A DNA stretch of 64,000 bases from Anthopleura xanthogrammica (taxonomy: Eukaryota > Cnidaria > Anthozoa > Actiniaria > Actiniidae): the NCBI GenBank assembly GCA_964019055.1, contig OZ025208.1, positions 12,087,597 to 12,151,596 on the forward strand, read 5' to 3'. Below, piece by piece: positions 13,601-25,600 of this stretch (its first letter is position 1; every line of letters starts with the position of its first letter). Made by a program: the position numbers and the translations under genes. Below the pieces are notes generated by a model. The model was not told the DNA's origin. It saw only the letters and a list, made by a program, of their open reading frames with translations, and ran no database searches.

Positions 13601-16600
13601 AGATGTCTCAGAAAGCCACGTCCTTGACTGAATTAACACAACAAAATATGTTTTTTATATTTAAACATATTTTTTCTCTGTGCTCTCTTCAAGAGAGAGA
13701 GAAAAAAACGTTTATGGTCCCATCAACCAAGATGGCGGCCATATCTTTTGCCAACCACCTACTAAATCGAATTCTTATTAGTGCAATTTCTGAAAATATT
13801 ATTCTTACTTTTACACTTTAAATCTTCACCACTCCAAGAACCGTCCTTTTTGCACATTCTAGTCTTGGAACCAGAGACAGCTACGTATCCAGGACCGCAT
13901 TCAAACTTGCAAATGGTTTTGTAAGTAGGATTGTCGTCAAAACATCCGGGTATTACTAACTTTTCCACGTGCTCAGGAAGTGGAGGTGCTGGACACGTGA
14001 TCTCTATAAAACGAAAAATATATATATATATAAGCAGATGAGTAGGTCATCATTAAGTCGTGATTTATTCTGGCGTAATATTTTTTAGACCACGATTAAT
14101 ACCATGCCTTGCCATTTCATTTGAATGGATATCAAATTGTGAGGCATCACGTCACGTCCGTCATATGGTACGGAGTGACTGCATTCATTGAACCAATCAC
14201 AACGCGTGAGATCTCTGTCAATCCAGTCAGAATGCTAGGCAGTGTAATAACAATAACAGTCACTATACGACGCGTCCGTCCCGAGAGTTTTGCACAGTGG
14301 CTTTCCAAAAATGTATGATCTGAATAATAGAGATGCAAAGTTCTTATGAGAAAAAAAAAACGATCTCGTAGTCTAATGAAATGCGCGCATTTTTCATAGA
14401 ATACTGAATAAAAAAAATTGGAACGCCACGCTGAATCAAAAAGTAAAACCAATCAACCAACCAAATGAACGATGAAAAGATGGCGGAATAAGAAATGAGG
14501 AGAAAACGAGTAAAAATACATAACTCAATACAGGCACGGAATAACTTACGACGGCATTTTGCTTCTACCCCTGTCCATCTAGTGGTAATAACTCCGGTCT
14601 GTTTTCTTGTAATGAGTCTTTCTGATCTTGACGCATCCATTTCTAAAGAGGCATTGACTCTTACTGGCCTTGTCGAGTTGGGCTCTACTGATTTTGTTAT
14701 CGATTTGTTCGCTTCAGTTCCATTCGTCATAGCGAGTCTTTCTGGTCTTGAAGCATTGACTTCTGCAGACGCATTGACTTTTATCAAGTTGGGCTCTACC
14801 GACTTTGTTGTCGGTCTATTCGCTTCTCTTCCAGTCGTTATCTAAAATAACAAAAGAATACATTGTTGAAACACACGTCATGATCAAACCAGCTATTCTT
14901 CAACATATAAGATCCGATCAATATGGATGTATACCACGCCTGCCTACATCCCATGCTCTTATTCCAGTCTAGAGCAATACCATTTCCACCATATCATTCA
15001 TAGTCTCTCTGATAGCGCTGTATGGTCTATAGTGTCAAGCGCCGATGAGTGAGATCTAAAATAACTAATACCACTTCCTGCTGACGGTTAATAGCACGGA
15101 GAATGTTATTAGTAGCTCATACAAGATATCTTTCTGTACTGTGAAAGTTCCTGTTAGTCTCCTTCACAGCCATCATTAGTTTCGGTCCCAGACCCTCCCG
15201 GGCCCTCTCCACTAGTTCCTGTATGCCGACTGAAATTTGGTAAGGAGATCATTCCCAAGAATATCTTAAAGATACGGGGGAAATTTTTGAAAATATGATG
15301 TGTGCGTGTTTTAGGTGGTTTGATACACATTTATAGTGAAGAGAACTAGACAAGCTTACGCGCTAAGTGTTTCGATTCTATAATAAGCTTTAATTTAAAA
15401 CACACTGCAGTGTAGAGCTAACTGGAGTAGAAAGGAATAGGGAAGCAGCTAAATGTTTCTTTGATATGCTCGATGTACACCTACACAAGAAACGTTGTAG
15501 AAAGATACAATTGTCTCTTCCACAGTTCCCTGTGCCATTTTGAAAAGGAGCCGTGCCTTTGCATCGAAACGAGACGAACGGTGACCGAACAAGTTGATTA
15601 ACTGGCTACGATTGCCGGGACGCTGCTAATGGTAAAGGTAATATAGTGCGACTGACTGAACGAAGCCCTAAATATTCTTTGCTATCTACCGACTCATGTC
15701 TCATAGTCTCACCCTTGAGAAACTGCTGTTTTTCTAATTCCTTCAACAGCAGGTTTGTTTTGGTAGAAGAAAGCAAGAAAGAACAGGACTACATTTATTT
15801 ACCGGAAACTATAAACAAAGTTGATTAACCGGTGAGTTTCCTTATTACCTTTACAAACTATCTTGTTTCCATTGGTCCAGTGTCCTTTGCACTTTGTTTC
15901 GTCTTCCCGCCGTCCATACAAAGTGTATGGGGCAAATCCCTTGTTACAGGTCACAGTGCAGGTTGTATCTATTTTTGGATTGGCTGTACATTTTGCAGGG
16001 CTCACTCTACCGTGTTCCGGGGGGATCATACTCGCACAGGTTATAACTGTAAAGTGATATAGGTAGTATAATAACGTTAGTTTTAAAGAAAATAATCTGA
16101 TGAAAATTGTGATGGTGATGACAACTAGCTGATCTAGCTGATCACTGCAAACCTGCAAAAACTGAAGTTTTATATCTTATAGAAGTTTATATCTGAGAGA
16201 AATCTGGAGTTTGAGGAGAGGTTTTTGACATTTTGTATACATCTTCTATGATATCTACTATTGAGTAGGAAATAAAATAAAGAAATAACCTTTTCCCGAG
16301 TGGCCGGGCTGCTATGAATGACACCTCAGTTTTGCAAATTTTCTCCATTCTGATTGGTTTTACATTTTATCCCAGATAAGCTGGAAGTTTATAGAAGGTA
16401 AAAGATGGTGACAATGATAATGAAGAGGGTAGAGGAGGAGCTAGGAGGACAAGGGCAAGGACAAGGAGAAGGAGCGACAATGAGAATAAGAAAAAATGAC
16501 GTACAGTAGAAAGAAATAATGAAAAATATAGTTTTGACTTTATGGCTCTTTACGTGTCAACATTTCCTCTAAAAAGGCAACCAATTCAAACCTCTTCAAG

Positions 16601-19600
16601 GACCTTCAAGAAGAACAGTCATTACCTTTACATCGCGGACCCGTTTTTGGCATCCAGTTACCATTTAATCCACAAATAGCAGATGGGTTGCCAATCAGTT
16701 TATAGCCTTTATTACACGCCACACGACACGTTGTACCAAAATTGACTTTACTCCCATCGGTACATTCGATCTTTCTGCCGTTTTGCGGTGTTGACCAGTG
16801 TGATGTATGGCATTGCGGTCCTGTAGAGAAAGCATAATTCAAATGCTGTCATTATTGTTTGGTTATTTCTGTTTGTACTACATCTCAGACTTTACTCAAT
16901 TACTCATTCGCGTGAATGCAAGGTAAATGTAATAAAGTGAATTACTACATTGCCCTATTTCATTATGACGTCACGGCTTGTTTATGGGGGTGACAGAATC
17001 GTCTAGAACAATAGAAATTTGAACAAAATTTCCTCTGCTAAGAAAAGTTTAATCTCGAATAGTCTGGTTCCAAATATAAGGAGTATCGATGTTTAGCAGA
17101 CGATATTTACAGCATTTGATGGCTATTTATGCTTTTCTTCGTTCTATAAGGGCATTTTATATCAATTTTCTGTGTTGTTGCTGTTTCGTCCCCCTCTGGC
17201 GACCATGATCGTTAGCGTTTAAACAATCGATTGTTTTGATGTGACGTCATAGTGAAATATGGCAATTGAAACAACAAGAAACATTGCAAATTAACTACTA
17301 GAAACTACAAAAACGATCGCTAAATAAAAAACAACAAAGAACTAGTTTGTGAAGGATGGGAGGAGCCACGAGTTCCAACTGACTGAACTAAACAAAGGAT
17401 AATATAGGACAATTCATGTAACAGGACAAAAGAACTTTAAACGAAAATACGCGAAATAATTAACTCTTTCAGATCTAACAATTTCATGCTGAAAGGGCGC
17501 ATTTGAGGAAGAGAGATCGAGGATGGAGAGCGCCGATAGAAGAAGTTTAGCCCATTCTTCTCCCCTAGCCTAATGTCGTGGTTCTTGTCATGTGACGTGT
17601 CGTAAGATTACTTTTGGTAAACAATATCAATACACCAATTACTTACTAAAGCATTTTCTGCCATTTTGACTGTATCCAACAACGCATTTACAAGAGTAGC
17701 CATATTTGGAGTCCACGCATATATGTTCGCAACCACCATTGTTACAACTACACTCGTTACAGTACCAGGTTCGCTCCTGTTTGAGTCCTCCTGAGCATTT
17801 ATTTCCCCCATGTGCTGGTGGTGGTTTGTTGCAGAGTCTTACCTGTGTTTTAATCCCCGAACAACACGTTGATAGTTCTGGATCCCAATCACCCCATTGT
17901 CCATTCCCTTCAAGGAAATAACAGAAGTAAAGCAGCAATATGAATGGTGAGCACCGTGAGTAAAATTTAGCTCTTTTTATGTATTCCTAACTTGTGGTGT
18001 TGTATAAGCGGCAGAATTGTTAATGTGCTTAGGTTCAACGGTTTTTAAATGAAATGGATGTGACTGGAATGGATTGGATGTGACTGGAATGGTTTGGATG
18101 TGACTGGAATGGATTGGATGTGATTGTAATGGTTTGGATGTGACTGGAATGGATTGGATGTGACTGGAATGGATTGGATGGGACTGGAATGGATTGCATG
18201 TGACTGGAATGGATTGCATGTGACTGGAATGGATTGGATGTGATTGGAATGGTTTGGATGTGACTGGAATGGATTGGATGTGACTGGAATGGATTGGATG
18301 GGACTGGAATGGATTGCATGTGATTGGAATGGATTGGATGTGATTGTAATGGTTTGGATGTGACTGGAATGGATTGGATGTGACTGGAATGGATTGGATG
18401 GGACTGGAATGGATTGCATGTGACTGGAATGGATTGCATGTGACTGGAATGGATTGGATGTGATTGGAATGGTTTGGATGTGACTGGAATGGATTGGATG
18501 TGATTGGAATGGATTGGATGTGACTGTAATGGATTGGATGTGATTGGAATGGATTGGATGTGACTGGAATGGATTGGATGTGACTGGAATGGATTGGATG
18601 GGACTGGAATGGATTGCATGTGACTGGAATGGATTGCATGGGACTGGAATTGATTGGATGTGACTGGAATGGATTGGATGGGACTGGAATGGATTGCATG
18701 TGACTGGAATGGATTGCATGGGACTGGAATTGATTGGATGTGACTGGAATGGATTGGATGGGACTGGAATGGATTGCATGTGACTGGAATGGATTGCATG
18801 TGACTGGAATGGATTGGATGGGACTGGAATGGATTGCATGGGACTGGAATTGATTGGATGGGATTGGAATGGATTGCATGGGACTGGAATTGATTGGATG
18901 GGATTGGAATGGATTGGATGTGATTGGAATGGATTGGATGTGACTGGAATTGATTGGATGGGACTGGAATTGATTGGATGGGATTGGAATGGATTGCATG
19001 GGACTGGAATTGATTGGATGGGATTGGAATGGATTGGATGTGATTGGAATGGATTGCATGGGACTGGAATTGATTGGATGTGATTGGAATTGATTGCATG
19101 GGACTGGAATTGATTGGATGGGATTGGAATGGATTGCATGGGACTGGAATTGATTGGATGGGATTGGAATGGATTGGATGTGATTGGAATGGATTGCATG
19201 GGACTGGAATTGATTGGATGTGATTGGAATGGATTGCATGGGACTGGAATTGATTGGATGGGATTGGAATGGATTGGATGTGATTGGAATGGATTGGATG
19301 TGATTGGAATGGATTGCATGGGACTGGAATTGATTGGATGGGATTGGAATGGATTGCATGGGACTGGAATTGATTGGATGGGATTGGAATGGATTGGATG
19401 GGATTGGAATGGATTGGATGTGATTGGAATGGATTGGATGTGATTGGAATGGATTGCATGGGACTGGAATTGATTGGATGTGATTGGAATGGATTGCATG
19501 GGACTGGAATTGATTGGATGGGATTGGAATGGATTGGATGGGATTGGAATGGATTGGATGTGATTGGAATGGATTGGATGTGATTGGAATGGATTGCATG

Positions 19601-22600
19601 GGACTGGAATTGATTGGATGGGATTGGAATGGATTGCATGGGACTGGAATTGATTGGATGGGATTGGAATTGATTGGATGGGATTGGAATGGATTGGATG
19701 TGATTGGAATGGATTGGATGTGATTGGAATGGATTGCATGGGACTGGAATTGATTGGATGGGATTGGAATGGATTGCATGGGACTGGAATTGATTGGATG
19801 GGATTGGAATGGATTGGATGGGATTGGAATGGATTGGATGTGATTGGAATGGATTGCATGGGACTGGAATTGATTGGATGGGATTGGAATTGATTGGATG
19901 GGACTGGAATTGATTGGATGGGATTGGAATGGATTGGATGTGATTGGAATGGATTGCATGGGACTGGAATTGATTGGATGTGATTGGAATGGATTGCATG
20001 GGACTGGAATTGATTGGATGGGATTGGAATGGATTGGATGTGATTGGAATGGATTGGATGTGATTGGAATGGATTGCATGGGACTGGAATTGATTGGATG
20101 GGATTGGAATGGATTGCATGGGACTGGAATTGATTGGATGGGATTGGAATGGATTGGATGGGATTGGAATGGATTGGATGTGATTGGAATGGATTGGATG
20201 TGATTGGAATGGATTGCATGGGACTGGAATTGATTGGATGTGATTGGAATGGATTGCATGGGACTGGAATTGATTGGATGGGATTGGAATGGATTGGATG
20301 GGATTGGAATGGATTGGATGTGATTGGAATGGATTGCATGGGACTGGAATTGATTGGATGTGACTGGAATGGATTGCATGGGACTGGAATTGATTGGATG
20401 TGATTGGAATGGATTGCATGGGACTGGAATTGATTGCATGGGACTGGAATTGATTGGATGTGATTGGAATTGATTGCATGGGACTGGAATTGATTGGATG
20501 GGATTGGAATGGATTGGATGTGATTGGAATGGATTGCATGGGACTGGAATTGATTGGATGTGATTGGAATGGATTGCATGGGACTGGAATTGATTGCATG
20601 GGACTGGAATGGATTGGATGGGACTGGAATTGATTGGATGGGATTGGAATGGATTGGATGTGATTGGAATTGATTGCATGGGACTGGAATTGATTGGATG
20701 TGATTGGAATGGATTGCATGGGACTGGAATTGATTGCATGGGACTGGAATGGATTGGATGGGACTGGAATGGTTTGGATGTGATTGGAATTGATTGCATG
20801 GGACTGGAATGGATTGGATGGGACTGGAATGGTTTGGATGTGATTGGAATGGATTGCATGGGACTGGAATGGATTGGATGGGACTGGAATTGATTGGATG
20901 TGACTGGAATGGATTGGATGTGATTGGAATGGATTGGATGTGATTGGAATGGATTGGATGTGACTGTAATGGATTGGATGTGATTGGAATGGTTTGGATG
21001 TGACTGTAATGGATTGCATGGGACTGGAATGGATTGGATGTGATTGGAATGGTTTGGATGTGATTGGAATGGATTGGATGTGATTGGAATTGATTGGATG
21101 TGACTGGAATGGATTGGATGTGATTGGAATGGATTGCATGGGACTGGAATTGATTGGATGTGATTGGAATGGATTGGATGGGACTGGAATTGATTGGATG
21201 TGACTGTAATGGATTGGATGTGATTGGAATGGATTGCATGGGACTGGAATTGATTGGATGTGACTGGAATTGATTGGATGTGATTGGAATGGTTTGGATG
21301 TGATTGGAATAGATTGGATGTGATTGGAATGGTTTGGATGTGATTGGAATGGATTGGATGTGATTGGAATGGTTTGGATGTGATTGGAATGGATTGGATG
21401 TGACTGTAATGGATTGGATGTGATTGGAATGGTTTGGATGTGACTGTAATGGATTGCATGGGACTGGAATGGATTGGATGTGATTGGAATGGTTTGGATG
21501 TGATTGGAATGGATTGGATGTGATTGGAATTGATTGGATGTGACTGGAATGGATTGGATGTGATTGGAATGGATTGCATGGGACTGGAATTGATTGGATG
21601 TGATTGGAATGGATTGGATGTGATTGGAATGGATTGCATGGGACTGGAATTGATTGGATGTGATTGGAATGGATTGGGTGGGACTGGAATGGTTTGGATG
21701 TGATTGGAATGGATTGGGTGGGACTGGAATTGATTGGATGTGACTGGAATGGTTTGGATGTGATTGGAATGGATTGCATGGGACTGGAATTGATTGGATG
21801 TGACTGGAATGGTTTGGATGTGACTGGAATGGTTTGGATGTGATTGGAATGGATTGCATGTGACTGGAATGGTTTGGATGTGACTGGAATGGATTGCATG
21901 GGACTGGAATTGATTGGATGTGATTGGAATGGATTGCATGGGACTGGAATTGATTGGATGTGACTGTAATGGATTGGATGTGATTGGAATGGATTGGATG
22001 TGATTGGAATGGATTGGGTGGGACTGGAATGGATTGGATGGGACTGGAATGGATTGGATGTGACTGGAATGGTTTGGATGGGACTGGAATTGATTGCATG
22101 GGACTGGAATTGATTGCATGGGACTGGAATGGATTGCATGGGACTGGAATTGATTGCATGGGACTGGAATTGATTGCATGGGACTGGAATTGATTGCATG
22201 GGACTGGAATTGATTGCATGGGACTGGAATTGATTGCATGGGACTGGAATTGATTGCATGGGACTGGAATGGATTGCATGGGACTGGAATTGATTGGATG
22301 TGATTGGAATGGATTGCATGGGACTGGAATTGATTGGATGTGATTGGAATGGATTGGATGTGATTGGAATGGTTTGGATGTGATTGGAATGGATTGGGTG
22401 GGACTGGAATTGATTGGATGTGACTGGAATGGTTTGGATGTGATTGGAATGGATTGCATGGGACTGGAATTGATTGGATGTGACTGGAATGGATTGGATG
22501 TGATTGGAATGGATTGCATGGGACTGGAATTGATTGGATGTGATTGGAATGGATTGGATGTGATTGGAATGGATTGCATGGGACTGGAATTGATTGGATG

Positions 22601-25600
22601 TGATTGGAATGGATTGGGTGGGACTGGAATTGATTGGATGTGACTGTAATGGATTGGGTGGGACTGGAATTGATTGGATGTGACTGGAATGGTTTGGATG
22701 TGATTGGAATGGATTGCATGGGACTGGAATTGATTGGATGTGACTGGAATGGTTTGGATGTGACTGGAATGGTTTGGATGTGATTGGAATGGATTGCATG
22801 TGACTGGAATGGTTTGGATGTGATTGGAATGGATTGCATGGGACTGGAATTGATTGGATGTGATTGGAATGGATTGCATGGGACTGGAATTGATTGGATG
22901 TGACTGTAATGGATTGGATGTGATTGGAATGGATTGGATGTGATTGGAATGGATTGGGTGGGACTGGAATGGATTGGATGGGACTGGAATGGATTGGATG
23001 TGACTGGAATGGATTGGATGTGATTGGAATGGATTGGATGTGATTGGAATGGATTGGATGTGATTGGAATGGATTGGATGGGACTGGAATTGATTGGATG
23101 TGATTGGAATGGATTGGATGTGATTGGAATGGATTGCATGGGACTGGAATTGATTGGATGTGACTGTAATGGATTGGATGTGATTGGAATGGATTGGATG
23201 TGATTGGAATGGATTGGGTGGGACTGGAATGGATTGGATGGGACTGGAATGGATTGGATGTGACTGGAATGGATTGGATGTGATTGGAATGGATTGGATG
23301 TGATTGGAATGGATTGGATGTGATTGGAATGGATTGCATGGGACTGGAATTGATTGGATGTGATTGGAATGGATTGGATGGGACTGGAATGGATTGCATG
23401 GGACTGGAATTGATTGGATGTGACTGGAATGGATTGGATGGGACTGGAATTGATTGGATGTGACTGGAATGGTTTGGTTCATGAGGAACGCCACCCACGC
23501 CATTTTTTGTTGTTGACTATTTTTGATTGGCTGACCTTTGGATATTTTAGGATTAAGGGGTTTAGCTGCTTGTTATATATGATGCAAAAGAAGCCGCAAA
23601 AGGAGAGAACAATTGACTCCTGACAATTTATTTCAGGATGATTCTGTACATCTTTTATCGCACAAAACGAAGCACTTAAAACCTTGCTCTGGGAAGTCCT
23701 TAGAAAACCATGAAATATTAAGAACGTCCTTGAAAATAGTATTTAAGTTCATGAGTTTAGGATTCTTTTTTAGTGAAACTGATAACGTATAACGCAACCA
23801 TAGCAGCACTACGTCAGCTATAAAGAAGGTCATTTTTTCATTAAAAAATCTAAAACCCTAGTTTTTCACAGTGACTTTTTTAAAAACTTCTTATAATCTG
23901 TTTTACTAATTTGATACGCCGATGCCAGAAAAGCTTTTGAAATAATAACCATTTTGTTTCAATTTGTTTCAAGCAGTTAGAATTAAAGAAGTTCCAGCTG
24001 GACAGTTAATTAACACCGAATGGAACTATCTGCGAATTCCCAGAGCGACCATAGATGAATGACTTTCCTTTTGTTAAACTTTATGTTATATATTTACATA
24101 TCGTTACTTTACGTTAGTTTCATAACACTGACGAGGCTCGACCAGAGCGAAATATATTTGTTAAACTAAACTAGAGTGTCTAAAGCTATACATCAAATCA
24201 AATTGAAACAAAATGGTTCTTATAATCTAAGTCTTTCATATGGCAGAAAATCAAAAGTTTTGGTACTGAAGATTCTGAAATAACTCGAAATTTTGATTTC
24301 AGAATTAAGGTTTTTTCATAGTAACGAATTCGTTTATATTTTGCCAATCGCTTTAGCATTGTATGATGAAAAATCTCAATAAATATGAAAACTTTTTACC
24401 CTAAAGTTTTTGAGTTTCTTGTAGTGACGTCATCAAAAAATTTCTTCAATTAATAATAATAATAATAATAATAATTCTAATTTATTTAGCGCTAATTCCG
24501 CAAGGTTCAATAGCGCTTTACAAATCAGTATTATAGATTATAAATAAAACCTCTAAAAATTATACTATTATATTTAAGAGAATTTAAAGCATTAAAAAAA
24601 TAAATAAATAAAAACTATGTTTAATACTATATATTAAAGTATCAATAAAATATAAAAATGTAATACATAAAATTTATGAACAATAAATAAAGACAACTTT
24701 AGTTGACATTTTGAGTTTTCATTTCTAACTACTACTATTAAAAATCAAAGCAGCTCCTTAGCTACCGAGTTGCTGTTATCGTCGTTGTTGTTGTTTTTGT
24801 CTTGAACCAGGTATTTCTCTTGACTAAGATATCTAGCTCGAGATATTCAGCAAGCTTCTTGCAAATGATTTTTTCCTTCTGGTTCTTTCTTTCTTACTTT
24901 CCTTTTTCTTTTTCTTTTTCGTATTGTGGCATTGCGTTGCTAAGGACTGGACACCGCACTACTTAGACAACGTTCAATGCATATATGCGTGCACGTACCC
25001 GACTAATTTACTGCACCATAGGATCTAGGCTTGCTATTAAAAAGGCCTTGACAAAATACACAATTACATCCGTATCATATACAAAATTATAACATAGTCA
25101 AAATATAACGCGCGCTCCGATTGGCTAATTTTCTATGAACGAGAAATGGATATCCCATAGAGATATACCATAGAAAGTTTTTACGGCGATGGCTAAAACT
25201 CACCGTAAAATTCACCGCTAGTTGAAAATTACTTAATTTTCTGACATGAATTAAAAATTAGAAATGGCTTATTCTCAAGAAATTCCTAATTTCGACTTTC
25301 ATTTCGAGACAAGCATTGAAACTCCATAAAAAAAAAGACAAAAAAACAGAAGAAAATACGAGATTTGCAAACTTCAATGAAAGCGTGTTACAAGATATCC
25401 TTTCCGATAAGCAGGCTAGAAACACAAAGAAAGCAACAATCTGGTGTGTTTCTACATTTAAAGGTAAGAAAAAAAAACTCATGGCTTTTATGAGATAAAA
25501 CGGCGTTACCTCTTGACTTGTAAAAGCCTTTTTCTCATGTAAATTAAGCATTTCTTGTGAAAATGTCAACACAGACGATAAACATAAACATGGCTTCCGT

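Larger units (their letters stand above)
23479..25089. other. Non-coding part of gene 1 intron 1
   Basis: AT-rich, with no supported exon. It holds the inverted repeat at 23944-24222, an (AAT)n microsatellite at 24451-24477 followed by a repeat-like stretch TTAGCGCTAATTCCGCAAGG, and TTTCTT-rich tracts near 24880-24920. Confidence 0.6.

Noticed and set aside
18814..22643. Plus-strand frames such as [15 protein letters not shown]
   Set aside because: Short frames between TGA codons of the satellite; pure repeat artefact.
18051..23478. CRISPR array or telomere-like array
   Set aside because: No spacers; unit is 20 bp and unlike TTAGGG; host is eukaryotic.
17977..23503. Three minus-strand open frames of 1,720-1,822 codons
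   Set aside because: The 20-bp unit has no stop on the minus strand in any frame, and 20 is not a multiple of 3, so all frames are open automatically. The same QSIPV/SNPFQSH text appears in each frame, with no start context or splice logic.
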